Positions 16,364 to 25,398 of a stretch of DNA of 41,701 nt are shown here, one piece after another (the stretch's first letter is position 1; each line of letters opens with the position of its first letter). This DNA is from Pedobacter sp. SYP-B3415 (GTDB lineage Bacteria > Bacteroidota > Bacteroidia > Sphingobacteriales > Sphingobacteriaceae). The stretch covers positions 1-41,701 of the forward strand of contig NZ_RXNQ01000014.1 in the NCBI RefSeq assembly GCF_004138205.1, given 5' to 3'. A model generated the notes under the pieces. It had not been told where the DNA came from. It was given only the letters and a program-made list of their open reading frames with translations, and ran no database searches. The position numbers and the translations under genes were made by a program.

Positions 16364-17338
16364 TTAGTATTCTAAATTTGCGTAATCAATTTTCTCACCG
16401 TATCCGGTATCGGCGTTAGATTTCCTTCGGTTGAAGAGGATCTTCGCGAAATCGTTCGGATAGTACATGCGCATACGAAGAGTCTCATCAGGCCGGGAAT
16501 TGCCGTTGTATCCTAGGTAAGTTCCCCAAAACTGGAGTGATCGAAATTGGACGATTGATCCAATCTCCCTGATAAATTTTCCATCGTGCAGTGCATGCAA
16601 TGCGTCTGACCAAATATTACTTATTGTAAGCCGGATGAAGCTCCAGAACGAAAATTTTTCCTTTGAATAGATGTTTTTCAGCGCTATCGCCTCTCGCCTG
16701 TAGCGATTTTTTATTTTCGCCGGTGTCTCTTCGTGCACGTGTACGATCGGGGCAAAGGCTTCATAGGCAATAATGTATCCCTGCTTCTGGATCTTGGTAG
16801 CCCAGTCCAGATCTTCCAGGCCGGTAAGTTGTTCATCATAGGGTTGCTGAAACCAAAGGACTTTCCGGACAACCGCATTGGCATTGTTGCAGAAGGGTAT
16901 GTGCTGTTCGTAACAAGATGTCGCCGGAAACCATTTTTTAAACAGTTGCTCTTCTGAGTATTTGGTAATCTCATTCCCTACCTGTCGGCCATAGACAAGC
17001 GCAACCTTCTCATTTTTGAAAGGAGCGACCATTTTCTCAACCCAATCCGTGTAAAGCGGGTAAACGTGTGCGCTGGCAAACAGCAAAAAGTCGCCGTTTG
17101 CTTCCTGGCAACCAACGTTAAGTGCGCGTCCGAATGAGAAGTCTTCCGGTCTGATGTTGACGATCCGTACACCGAATTCGCGGGCAATCTTTACGGTATC
17201 GTCGGTAGACCCTGAATCAACCAGTATAACTTCAATCTGATTTCTGATCGACTGGGCGTTGATACCGTGCAACAATTTCCCAATAAATTTTTCTTCGTTG
17301 AAGGATCTGATGATGATGCTGCAAGTTGGATGGCTCAT
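16364..17338 (-). CDS. Family 2 glycosyltransferase
   Basis: GT-A fold transferase of 324 aa: SIIIRSFNEEKFIGKLL (7-23), ILVDSGSTDDT (38-48), FSFGRALNVG (about 67-76), and a FASAHVYPL segment in the metal-binding region where most GT2 enzymes have DxD; the SAH variant is common in this subfamily. GLEDLDWA (about 172-179) supplies the ED catalytic-base motif. A C-terminal part rich in basic and aromatic residues may touch the membrane. It lies 5 bp upstream of the cytidylyltransferase gene and after the GT4 gene. Donor and acceptor are not predictable. Confidence 0.88.
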   Translation of the reverse strand: MSHPTCSIIIRSFNEEKFIGKLLHGINAQSIRNQIEVILVDSGSTDDTVKIAREFGVRIVNIRPEDFSFGRALNVGCQEANGDFLLFASAHVYPLYTDWVEKMVAPFKNEKVALVYGRQVGNEITKYSEEQLFKKWFPATSCYEQHIPFCNNANAVVRKVLWFQQPYDEQLTGLEDLDWATKIQKQGYIIAYEAFAPIVHVHEETPAKIKNRYRREAIALKNIYSKEKFSFWSFIRLTISNIWSDALHALHDGKFIREIGSIVQFRSLQFWGTYLGYNGNSRPDETLRMRMYYPNDFAKILFNRRKSNADTGYGEKIDYANLEY

Positions 17339-17371
17339 GGTGTTGCTTTAATTAATTACAGGCTCGGCCAA

Positions 17372-18511
17372 TTAGTCAAACAAATGAATGAAGTCATTTG
17401 CAAACCGCTCCTGATCTGTTGAATAATTGGTTGACTGGGCAGGCGCTTGGTCGCCCAGCGTATCTTTTATCTTCTCTGCAAGTTCAGACGCGTTCTCAGG
17501 ATCAAAAAACCGGCAGTTTTGTACAATCTGCTCACGGTGCAGGGGAATGTTTGATACAATCGTTTTTGCGCCCAGTGCCTTCGCATCCTCTATCACGGTA
17601 CTCCAGCCTTCAAAAAGTGAAGGCTGTATAATCGCGACCGACTGTTTCATCAAAAGCAACTGTTCGTCGCGGTCTATAAAACCCAAAAATTTAACAAAAT
17701 GAGACAGTCCGTTTTCGGTTATGAAGGCTTTCAATCCATCTACATAATCCGGATTACGGTGGTCGTATTCCTTTCCAGTAAAAACGACCTGATAATTGAC
17801 GGTCGTACTTTTAAGTAGTTGCAATGCCTTGAGCACGACCCAATGATTTTTGTGCTTCCAAAACTGGTTGCACACAATAAAATAAGGCTTTTCGATCCCG
17901 AACTTGCTGAATAGGGCGTCTGGATCAAGCTCTAAGTATGAAGTGCCGATAAAACTCGAAAAGCGAAGAATTTTCTTCACATTTTTATTCCCGGGGAAAA
18001 ATCGATCAAAGTCATCTAGCGCGTTCTGACTACTGAAGACGATCGAACTGTTGGAGCGAACAAGCTGCAGGTGATCCTGTTTACGCAGTTTCCGCTCCAA
18101 TGCAGAGAAAAACTCCGGGTAATAATGTTCCTGAAAGTCCGGGATCCAGTAATAAGCATTTTTGATCTTCTCATCAGAAATATTCGGCTTCAAAGGATAC
18201 ACATTCTCTGCTACTGCCAAAGGCAGCGTAAATTTGAAAGGCGTACGGCCGGTAATCCTTTTAGAGAGCTTATTAACCACTTTCTTAAAGAAGGACAACT
18301 GCAGGTCAAGGGTTATATAAGTGACATATGGATAGTCGATCTCCCTGATTAAGTCAAGCGGCGACCCTTTTGAATACAGAACATTTAGGTGGGGGCGGCG
18401 CTCGTCTGCAAGCAATTTTAGCGCACGGATCATGTTCAATATGTAATAGGTACCGCCGATCCAATTGTCATTGTGCCGGAAGAGAATATTTACTTGTTTT
18501 CTGCTAGCCAT
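17372..18511 (-). CDS. Family 4 (GT-B) glycosyltransferase
   Basis: GT-B fold protein of 379 aa. The N-terminus has a NWIGGTYYILNMIRALK segment (16-32) like the glycine-rich acceptor loop of GT4 enzymes. The donor domain has YFIVCNQFWKHKNH (about 214-227), VVFTGKE, FLGFIDRDEQLLLM, and the donor-binding SLFEGWSTVIEDAKALGAK, a GWS-type version of the E-x7-E motif, followed by VSNIPLHREQ. It is probably a retaining enzyme using a nucleotide-sugar at the cytoplasmic face. The start overlaps the end of the upstream epimerase gene by 22 bp. Confidence 0.87.
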   Translation of the reverse strand: MASRKQVNILFRHNDNWIGGTYYILNMIRALKLLADERRPHLNVLYSKGSPLDLIREIDYPYVTYITLDLQLSFFKKVVNKLSKRITGRTPFKFTLPLAVAENVYPLKPNISDEKIKNAYYWIPDFQEHYYPEFFSALERKLRKQDHLQLVRSNSSIVFSSQNALDDFDRFFPGNKNVKKILRFSSFIGTSYLELDPDALFSKFGIEKPYFIVCNQFWKHKNHWVVLKALQLLKSTTVNYQVVFTGKEYDHRNPDYVDGLKAFITENGLSHFVKFLGFIDRDEQLLLMKQSVAIIQPSLFEGWSTVIEDAKALGAKTIVSNIPLHREQIVQNCRFFDPENASELAEKIKDTLGDQAPAQSTNYSTDQERFANDFIHLFD

Positions 18512-19380
18512 TTTGCTGTATTTTGTAAACCATCTTTGAGTGAGAACCGCTGTTCAAAACCGAAGCTTTTCAAAACGTCTATGTTTGCCCGCCAGTTAAG
18601 CGGATCGCCGGGTTTTACAATTTTATTGAAAACGACCTCAATTGTGGGATCGATCAAGTTGCAAAAGACTTCAGTCGCTTCTGCAATGGTCGTTTCCTGT
18701 CCCGAAGCTATATTTACTGCCTCGCCGTTAAACAGACCCCGGTCGATGATGCATTCAATGGCATTTAACAAATCGGCAATATAAATGAAGTCCCGCGTTT
18801 CCCGCCCCGAACCGAACAGCTCAATTTTCTTTGAGCGAAGCGTCTTCTGAAATGTTTCCCAAAACAATTGCTTGCGCAGGTTTTCTCCGAAGACCGAAAA
18901 CAGGCGCAAATTTATCGTTTGAATATTGTAGAGATAATAATATTCACGGCATACTTGCTCCGCATACAATTTATGCCAGCCGTAGGGCGACAAAGGTTTG
19001 AGTTCAACAGATTCTGAAACAGGCAATTGATTCGGGTTTCCATAAACAGCGGCAGAAGACATATTGATGTATTTGCAGCGGTCGTTGTGTATTCTAATTG
19101 CATCCAGGATCTTAATGGTGTTGGTTACATTCAGCTCAAAATCAAAGAGAGGACGGTTCAGTGAGATCGGAACACTGCCATTTCCGCTGGCGTTAATACA
19201 AACATCAAATTGCGCGCGTTCAAAGAGCGAATTAAAGTCGGTATTCTCCAGATCAAGCTTGAAATAGTTAGGACTATGGTCTTCCACAACATCTGCACGC
19301 CAGACTTCGTGATCTGCTGAGAAAAACCTGCTGGTATGAGAACCGATAAATCCTGCCGAGCCAATAACTAGTATCTTCAT
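18490..19380 (-). CDS. NAD-dependent sugar epimerase/dehydratase
   Basis: Extended SDR of 296 aa acting on nucleotide-sugars. GSAGFIG (7-13) binds NAD; SSAAVYG has Ser109, and SPYGWHK has Tyr133 and Lys137, so the active site is complete. FGSGRETRDFIYIADL is the conserved C-terminal substrate-domain strand of UDP-sugar epimerases. The frame is open upstream to 19587, but that part overlaps the acyltransferase gene and lacks similarity; the ATG at 19380 gives the nucleotide-binding strand directly and a 4-bp ATGA overlap with the upstream gene. The sugar is unknown; it probably makes a repeat-unit precursor. Confidence 0.88.
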   Translation of the reverse strand: MKILVIGSAGFIGSHTSRFFSADHEVWRADVVEDHSPNYFKLDLENTDFNSLFERAQFDVCINASGNGSVPISLNRPLFDFELNVTNTIKILDAIRIHNDRCKYINMSSAAVYGNPNQLPVSESVELKPLSPYGWHKLYAEQVCREYYYLYNIQTINLRLFSVFGENLRKQLFWETFQKTLRSKKIELFGSGRETRDFIYIADLLNAIECIIDRGLFNGEAVNIASGQETTIAEATEVFCNLIDPTIEVVFNKIVKPGDPLNWRANIDVLKSFGFEQRFSLKDGLQNTAKWLAENK

Positions 19381-20003
19381 TTCTTTCTGAGTTCTTCTGG
19401 GATTTCCTTGATTAGTTTGGCGGGATTGCCTCCTACGACGGTCCACGGTGCTACATCTTTTGTCACCACGCTGGCAGCACCTACAATTGCTCCTTCCCCG
19501 ATAGTCACGCCTTTCAGGATGATCGCGTGCATGCCAATCCAGGCATGCGAACAGATCTTTATTGGCTTCGAGTTGACAACATCCCAATTTTTATTGGCAA
19601 TAAAGTTTCGTCCATTCCGGAGGTCATCCAGCTGCTGGCTGATATCTTGTTGCCTGTCGCGGTAATCCAGCGAGTGAGAATCATGATCGTACACATAACA
19701 GCCCCATGCTATAAATACATCGTCTTCTATTTCCACCCTGTTCCTTACAATCAGGTGGCTGTTGCCAATATAGGTTCTGTTGCCAATAATCAATTCACCT
19801 CCCGTACTTTCAAATGTCACCTTGCAGTCGAGGACGGTATCGTCTCCGACCCGCAGGTACTTCTTATTCTGCAAAGGATTTTGCAGTGATAATTTAAACG
19901 AAGACAGCAAATGTGCATTGCCGATTACGCCATAGTGGCTGGCTAGCTTCAGCATTTTCGCCTGCTGCATTTTTTTTATGGTAGAGATAAGTCGCCCAAT
20001 CAT
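19377..20003 (-). CDS. Left-handed beta-helix acyltransferase 1
   Basis: Hexapeptide-repeat O- or N-acetyltransferase of 208 aa. Repeats such as IIGNRTYIGNSHLIV and VEIEDDVFIAWGCYV lead to YDHDSHS with the likely catalytic His, then IKICSHAWIGMHAIIL, GVTIGEGAIVGAASVVTKDV and VVGGNPAKLIKEI, the usual C-terminal coil of WcaF/maltose-acetyltransferase-like enzymes. An active trimer using acetyl-CoA in the cytoplasm is expected. It adjoins a second, related acyltransferase with a one-base overlap (TAATG). Acetylation of a precursor sugar or of the lipid-linked unit is likely. Confidence 0.9.
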   Translation of the reverse strand: MIGRLISTIKKMQQAKMLKLASHYGVIGNAHLLSSFKLSLQNPLQNKKYLRVGDDTVLDCKVTFESTGGELIIGNRTYIGNSHLIVRNRVEIEDDVFIAWGCYVYDHDSHSLDYRDRQQDISQQLDDLRNGRNFIANKNWDVVNSKPIKICSHAWIGMHAIILKGVTIGEGAIVGAASVVTKDVAPWTVVGGNPAKLIKEIPEELRKK

Positions 20004-20620
20004 TAGCTCAGTCTTTTTATGGGTTTAGCCGGGTTCCCTCCGACAAGTGTAAACGGTTCCACATCTTTCGTTACCACGCTACCGGCCGCGATAATTGCAC
20101 CCTCGCCAATGGTAACGCCTTTCAATATAATGCAGTTGAAGCTTATCCAAACATGGTCCTCGATCCGGATGGGAGCGGTTTGAACATTCCCCTTCTCAAG
20201 GTAATTTCCGCCATTCGGAATATAACGTACAAACGAGGCAGCCCGTTCCTGATGGTCTATCTCGTGCGATGTCGTGTCGATAATATGTACCTGGTGTGCA
20301 ATCAGGACGTTATTTCCAATTGAGATGCGCTCACCAGACCAGACCTTGGATGATGGACCAATGAAACAATTATCGCCGATACTAATCTGCCCGCCATAGT
20401 GAAGCGTCTTCAGTTCTCCACTAATGAACGTGCCTTTACCGATCACGATAGACGATCGGTCGTTGCGCACATTGTGAACGCGGGCACCATCCCAAAATGT
20501 ACCCCCGTTGTTGTAAACACTAGAATTTGCACGCTCACGCATATCAGCTTCATTCGCCAAGGCGATGAGTTTATGAAGCCGGATACGGCGAATAATAGAA
20601 ACGAGCAGCGATTTCATCAT
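20003..20620 (-). CDS. Left-handed beta-helix acyltransferase 2
   Basis: Second hexapeptide-repeat acyltransferase, 205 aa, paralogous to its downstream neighbour. The helix starts at SSIVIGKGTFISG and continues through ISIGDNCFIGPSS, ISIGNNVLIAHQVHI, DTTSHE (catalytic His region), IRIEDHVWISFNCIIL and GVTIGEGAIIAAGSVVTKDV, ending VGGNPAKPIKRLS. The two paralogues differ in the loop after the His motif, which suggests different acceptors. It is 3 bp downstream of wzx. Confidence 0.9.
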   Translation of the reverse strand: MMKSLLVSIIRRIRLHKLIALANEADMRERANSSVYNNGGTFWDGARVHNVRNDRSSIVIGKGTFISGELKTLHYGGQISIGDNCFIGPSSKVWSGERISIGNNVLIAHQVHIIDTTSHEIDHQERAASFVRYIPNGGNYLEKGNVQTAPIRIEDHVWISFNCIILKGVTIGEGAIIAAGSVVTKDVEPFTLVGGNPAKPIKRLS

Positions 20621-20623
20621 AAC

Positions 20624-21976
20624 TTATCTGTTCCAAATACCAGTTGCCTGTTTTTTGATAATCTTATTATACTGAATAGTGGCAATGACATTTCCGCCCA
20701 GCATAGTACAGATTGTAGCCAATGGTACTCCGATTATATCTAGCTTAAGGCCTTTAATAAAAAACATAGCCAGCGGAACATTCAAAATCATTCCGGCGAC
20801 AGAGAAGTAAAGCTGTAGCCTGACCTTGCCAACCCCATTCAAAAAATTGCCAAATATGACACCCCAATTCATAACTAAAAAGTAAAGGCACATAACGGCT
20901 GAGAGTTGCAGTGGCACGGTCACAGCACTTCTGGTCCAAAGTTTATAGACCGGCACAGAGACCGCAAGCTGGACTAATTGGCACGCAAACAGGCCGAGCC
21001 ATATAAACAATAGTTTTTTGACTGCCTTTTTTATCCAGGAATAATCGCCCTCTACTTCTGCTTTCGTAGTCATTGACCAGAATGGAGCCAGCACGATTGT
21101 AAAAATAATATTGGTAACGCCAAAGTATTTATATGCAAGATTGTAGGTGGTAACATGTTCAGGATCAAAGTACTGGGCAATGATGAAATTATCTGACGCA
21201 TACAGGATCAGCGCTGCCACCTGGATAATAAAAAAATTCAGGCCAATGCTCAGCAAGCCTTTTGCAAATGCTGGCTTAATATGGTTAAACGATGGTTTGA
21301 TCAGCTTAAAAGGTCCGGAGAACAACAGAATACTTGATATCAGGAATACACCAATTGGCACAGATGCATAAACAACAGAAACAGAAAACAAGGAATTGTA
21401 TCCCAGCTCCTTTACGATAAACAGCCCGATCAGGATAGATAGTTGAATCATGGCATTCGTAAAGTCAGCCATGGCAGAACGCTGAAAAGCGAGCAAAATT
21501 GTATTAACTAGCCTAAGAATAAATTGAAGAAACAGTAAGCTGATCGAATACTGAACAGCACTGTTCAAATCTTCAGCCATCTGAATCGGGGCATTGAAAA
21601 CTCTGTACCAGTCAATTAATGGACTTACAGCAACAAACAAGATCAGCAGTGCACCAAATATTGCACCTACAAAGGCATAAGTAGTCGATACGTAAACCTT
21701 TCCCTCTTCATGATTTTTTGTAGCTAATGACTTAGTAAGTTTGTTGCGGAGCCCGTTCCCGAACCCAAGGTCAAACAAAGCGAACCATCCAAAAATAGCG
21801 GTCAGCGAAAGCCAAATGCCATACTGGGTAGGCGTCAAAAAGCTCAGAACAAGTGGAATTGTCAGAAAACTTACACCAATATTCAATCCCTTGATAAAGA
21901 ATGAGAAAAAGACGTTCTTGATAACAACAATGCTTTTCTCATCTTGTAGTTTCAGTATCTTTTTTATCTTATTCAA
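20624..21976 (-). CDS. wzx: Wzx-type polysaccharide flippase
   Basis: MOP-superfamily membrane protein of 450 aa with about twelve hydrophobic segments. The first half has FLTIPLVLSFLTPTQYGIWLS followed by FALFDLGFGNGLRNKL, the classical N-terminal signature of Wzx/RfbX flippases. It moves undecaprenyl-pyrophosphate-linked repeat units across the inner membrane for Wzy to polymerise. It lies between wzc (23 bp) and the acyltransferase genes (3 bp), consistent with a single operon. Confidence 0.9.
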   Translation of the reverse strand: MNKIKKILKLQDEKSIVVIKNVFFSFFIKGLNIGVSFLTIPLVLSFLTPTQYGIWLSLTAIFGWFALFDLGFGNGLRNKLTKSLATKNHEEGKVYVSTTYAFVGAIFGALLILFVAVSPLIDWYRVFNAPIQMAEDLNSAVQYSISLLFLQFILRLVNTILLAFQRSAMADFTNAMIQLSILIGLFIVKELGYNSLFSVSVVYASVPIGVFLISSILLFSGPFKLIKPSFNHIKPAFAKGLLSIGLNFFIIQVAALILYASDNFIIAQYFDPEHVTTYNLAYKYFGVTNIIFTIVLAPFWSMTTKAEVEGDYSWIKKAVKKLLFIWLGLFACQLVQLAVSVPVYKLWTRSAVTVPLQLSAVMCLYFLVMNWGVIFGNFLNGVGKVRLQLYFSVAGMILNVPLAMFFIKGLKLDIIGVPLATICTMLGGNVIATIQYNKIIKKQATGIWNR

Positions 21977-21999
21977 CTTATCGAATTTGGACTTGCTCG

Positions 22000-24363
22000 C
22001 TACTTATTTTTTCGAAATCTGGCAAAAAAGCCCCTGGAGGTTTTTTCTTGGCCGTAAGCTCCATATCCGTACCCATAACCATAACCATAGCCATATCCAT
22101 AACCTTTCGTTGCCTGAATATCATTGACTACGATTCCCAGATTTCTCATTTTTTTACCTTTGTACAGATCGTCAACGATATGAAGCTGATCTTTCAATGT
22201 GAAGCCCTGGCGCACCAGATACAGACAGAGATCAGCGTACGGCGCCAACAATTGAGCGTCTGTCACAATACCTACGGGCGGTGCATCGACAAGGATATAG
22301 TCAAATTGTTCTTTCAATTCAGTCATCAAACTTAATGTTCGCTCATTAAGTATCGTCTCCGCTGGATTCGGTGGAATAGGCCCGGACGATATGATAAACA
22401 TATTTGGATTGATTTGTAATGGTACTATTATATCCTTGGCCTGCAGATCCTCCTTTATGATATAATTTGTAAAACCTTTGACATTAGCAATTCCCAACTT
22501 CGCAGAAAGTCCAGGCTTTCGCAGGTCGAGCTCCATTAATAAAACCTTCTTACCAGTTAAAGCAAGGATATTTCCGAGATTGATAGCCGCGAATGATTTT
22601 CCTTCACCGCTCATGCTGGATGTGAAAAGAATCACCTTTTCATCTGAACTCTTTAGAAAGAAAGCAAGGTTGGTACGTAAGGCCCGAAATTGTTCTGCAA
22701 TCGCTGAACGGCTGCTGTTAGCAACAACCAGATTATGATCTTGATCGTTATGGCTAATCTCACCTACGACAGGGACAGCTGTCTTTGCTTTGATGTCATC
22801 TTTTGTATTGACCTTATCATCCATCAGATCTTTTACATATACAAATCCTAAAGGAATGAGCAGCCCGAGAACAAATCCTCCTAAATAAATCATAGACTTC
22901 TTAGGGCTGAATGGCTTAAATTCAGACTTAGGTGGATCAATCGTTTTGCTGTTAGCTATATTTGACGTTTTAGAAATGGCTGTCTCCTCACTTTTTTGCA
23001 TCAGGAAAATATAAAGCTCCTGTTTTATCTGTTGTTGCCGCGCAAGGTTTAGGTAGCTGCGCTCAACTGCTGGGACCTGGTTAACCTGGTTTTCAGCCTG
23101 ATTCAACTGGCTTTTCACTCTGTTTCGAGCTGTTTGAAGCCCCGTTTTTGTTGAAATCAAATTGCTTAGAATGTCAGCTCTCAAATTGCTTATTTGTTGA
23201 TCCAGATTCTGGATCACCGGAGCAGACTCTGTCAGCCCTACTAAGCGGCGGTCACGCTCCTGAAGTAATGTATTATAGCGTTCAATTAACCCGCCAAAAA
23301 CCACGTCGCCTTCGATGATTGCGCTTGGTAAAATTCTCTTATTATTAACATCTTCCAGAGATTCTTCTAGATCGTTAAGAATAGCGAGCTGAGTTTCAAC
23401 TTTGGCCAATTCGTTCACATATTGACTTGTGTTTTGAACAAGCAGCTTCCCTTGTTCACTCATGTCCGCGAGATTATTTCGCTGCTTGAAGCCCTGAATG
23501 TTACTCTCCAAGCCGCCAAGTTCGCCGCTTATAAAAGCAAGACGGTTTTGAATAAACTTGATGGTACTGTCTGCTACTTCATTTTTATCGTTTAGGTTAC
23601 CCTCTACATATTTCCGGATCAGCTTATTTAAAACATCTTCACCTTTTTTAGGGATCGAGTGTTCCAATCCTAGCGTGATAACTGTGACCTGTTTTGTTGG
23701 AACTTCAACCGAAAGCGCCTTCATGAACTGAGCAACGGCATCATCAACAGAACTGAGGTGCAACCGATAGTCCGGGTAAAGAATGGAAACAGCTGTGTCG
23801 CGTAAGATCCGAAAATTACCTAAATGCGCAATTTTAACTTGCTGACCAAATGCAAGGGTCGTATCTATATCATCATTTTTCAGGCGGAAACCTTTCCGGG
23901 TTATGTCAGATATATCGAACGATTTGAAATGTATGGTATCAACGGCAGAGATGATCTCCAGGCGGAATGGTGTTGGATAAATCTCAACGTCTTTGACACG
24001 TCCTTTTTTATACCAAGTCACGTTTAGCTGCATGTCCTTAACCGTCTGTTCCATCAGAAACCGTGTCTTCAGAATTTCAGCTTCATTATCGACGGTACTT
24101 TTTGTACCGAGAAGTCCGCTTAGGTCACCCAGGGCTCCGTTGCTACTGCCCAACAGTCCTGAAGCTCCCTTTTGCTCATCATTTACGAGCACTTTAGCAG
24201 AAATGCGATAGATCGGGGGCTTATATCGGATATAAAGAAATGCCAGAGAAACACAAATTGCTACTGAAATAACAAACCAATACCAGTTATCAAGAACCCG
24301 GTAAAAAAGGCTCCTAATATCAAGACCGCCGTCTTTTTCCTCAACTTCTAATATTTGTTCCAA
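22000..24363 (-). CDS. wzc: Wzc-type polysaccharide co-polymerase with BY-kinase domain
   Basis: 787-aa inner-membrane protein that sets chain length and couples polymerisation to export through cyclic tyrosine autophosphorylation. Order: TM1 (28-46), Wzz-like periplasmic domain, long coiled coil (about 260-430), GNVR-like PAVERSYLNLARQQ (431-444), TM2 (491-510), then the BY-kinase with Walker A SMSGEGKS (583-590), Walker A' LLMELDLRK (608-616) and Walker B YILVDAPP (689-696). The C-terminal tail has eight tyrosines in a GY run (754-771), the expected phosphorylation cluster. It is 16 bp downstream of wza; the partner phosphatase gene heads the operon. Fusion of co-polymerase and kinase in one chain is usual for Gram-negatives. 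Confidence 0.94.
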   Translation of the reverse strand: MEQILEVEEKDGGLDIRSLFYRVLDNWYWFVISVAICVSLAFLYIRYKPPIYRISAKVLVNDEQKGASGLLGSSNGALGDLSGLLGTKSTVDNEAEILKTRFLMEQTVKDMQLNVTWYKKGRVKDVEIYPTPFRLEIISAVDTIHFKSFDISDITRKGFRLKNDDIDTTLAFGQQVKIAHLGNFRILRDTAVSILYPDYRLHLSSVDDAVAQFMKALSVEVPTKQVTVITLGLEHSIPKKGEDVLNKLIRKYVEGNLNDKNEVADSTIKFIQNRLAFISGELGGLESNIQGFKQRNNLADMSEQGKLLVQNTSQYVNELAKVETQLAILNDLEESLEDVNNKRILPSAIIEGDVVFGGLIERYNTLLQERDRRLVGLTESAPVIQNLDQQISNLRADILSNLISTKTGLQTARNRVKSQLNQAENQVNQVPAVERSYLNLARQQQIKQELYIFLMQKSEETAISKTSNIANSKTIDPPKSEFKPFSPKKSMIYLGGFVLGLLIPLGFVYVKDLMDDKVNTKDDIKAKTAVPVVGEISHNDQDHNLVVANSSRSAIAEQFRALRTNLAFFLKSSDEKVILFTSSMSGEGKSFAAINLGNILALTGKKVLLMELDLRKPGLSAKLGIANVKGFTNYIIKEDLQAKDIIVPLQINPNMFIISSGPIPPNPAETILNERTLSLMTELKEQFDYILVDAPPVGIVTDAQLLAPYADLCLYLVRQGFTLKDQLHIVDDLYKGKKMRNLGIVVNDIQATKGYGYGYGYGYGYGYGAYGQEKTSRGFFARFRKNK
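22061..22104 (-). repeat. Hexanucleotide tract encoding the Wzc GY tail
   Basis: On the coding strand this is a run of GGN-TAY hexamers giving seven consecutive Gly-Tyr pairs, followed by Ala-Tyr-Gly. The third bases vary (GGT, GGA, GGC, GGG; TAT, TAC), so the repeat is imperfect and stable enough to look selected. A change in unit number would stay in frame and alter the number of phosphorylatable tyrosines. Confidence 0.8.
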
Positions 24364-24379
24364 AGTACTAATGTTTAAA

Positions 24380-25186
24380 CTAAATGCGTGTCAGTAGAAT
24401 AATTAATACAGAGAGTGCTGACCCAACAATCGCAAATGTCTGCGTTCTCGCACTATTCAATGATGCCGCCTTCGCCTTATTCGGCTCGATGTACAGCACG
24501 TCATTCTGCTTCAGGTAATAATATGGGCTGTTAAATAACGAAGAGGAGTTGAGGTTTAACCGCGCAAATTCTTTCTGACCATTGTTATCGCGTACCAACA
24601 GGACATTTTCACGTTTGCCGTAAATGGTCATGTCTCCGGCCATACCAAGGGCATCAAGCACGGTCACCTTTTCATTCGGGATCACATAGGTTGATGGCCG
24701 AAGCACTTCACCTAAAACAGTGACCTTAAAGTTAGCGTACCGAACCTGTACATTCGGATCTTTGTAGATCGCCTTTGCTTTATCGCGGATGACCTCTGCG
24801 GCGGCGGCGGTTGTCATGCCGTTCAGTTTGATTTTTCCTACACCCGAAAGCTCGATCTCACCATTTTTATCAACCAGGAAACCGGCGATGGCCTGCTGCT
24901 GTCCGGTGGCGGTAAGTTGTGTGGTGATAAGGTTTTGTGTAGCCAACTGGTTAACCGGCACACCGGTGGTGGCATCGATGGCAAAAACAGAGATTGACAA
25001 TATATCGTCCGGCTGGATGGTCGGCTCGGTAAATTTGGCGCTGCTGGCCAGTGCTGAACGCTCAGCAGGTGAAATATCCTGGAAGTAAGGGACGTTTTTT
25101 GTTGTCACGCAACTGCTCATGCCAAGCAGCACCAGAAATAGAACCGACAACTTTTTTGCTTTAACACGGACGCTTTGTCTCAACAT
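24380..25186 (-). CDS. wza: Wza-type polysaccharide export lipoprotein
   Basis: Outer-membrane export channel component, 268 aa from ATG 25186. The N-terminus is a lipoprotein signal (KLSVLFLVLLGMSSC, lipid Cys26). The Poly_export domain follows (EPTIQPDDILSISVFAID; DKNGEIELSGVGKIKLNGMT), then one SLBB domain (VTVLGEVLRPSTYVIPNEKV). The C-terminus ends in a hydrophobic helix, TFAIVGSALSVLIILLTRI, as in Bacteroidota Wza proteins. The frame is open to 25297, but the signal peptide fits only the 25186 start, and a -7-like box at 25273-25280 lies inside the extra part. It is immediately upstream of wzc. Confidence 0.92.
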   Translation of the reverse strand: MLRQSVRVKAKKLSVLFLVLLGMSSCVTTKNVPYFQDISPAERSALASSAKFTEPTIQPDDILSISVFAIDATTGVPVNQLATQNLITTQLTATGQQQAIAGFLVDKNGEIELSGVGKIKLNGMTTAAAAEVIRDKAKAIYKDPNVQVRYANFKVTVLGEVLRPSTYVIPNEKVTVLDALGMAGDMTIYGKRENVLLVRDNNGQKEFARLNLNSSSLFNSPYYYLKQNDVLYIEPNKAKAASLNSARTQTFAIVGSALSVLIILLTRI

Positions 25187-25398
25187 GCTGGGGGTCAATA
25201 GGCTAAAAAACAATTTGTTTTGGGCGCTGGGCCGGTTTTCCGCTCGCGGAACGTACCTCAACTCAGTCGCTGCAAAAATAGGCTTATAGTCAGTCATTTA
25301 ATATACCAAGGTGTGGGTATTTTTTTTGGTTGCTGCTTTTTGTATGCAATATAAGGGCATCATCCGGTTGCCGGCAGGCTTCTGAAACTGCCCTGCGC
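25187..25398. other. Gap between phosphatase and wza genes
   Basis: This 212-bp gap is the widest inside the 16-gene leftward run. It holds a -7-like box for wza but no clear terminator hairpin, so the phosphatase and wza may be co-transcribed with a second promoter. Confidence 0.45.
25273..25280 (-). promoter_or_regulatory. Possible internal -7 box before wza
   Basis: The reverse strand reads TATTTTTG, a perfect TAnnTTTG. A -33 TTTG at 19-21 bp is absent; the nearest TTG lies about 26 bp upstream. If used, transcription would start near 25266 and exclude the longer wza start at 25297. Confidence 0.35.
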
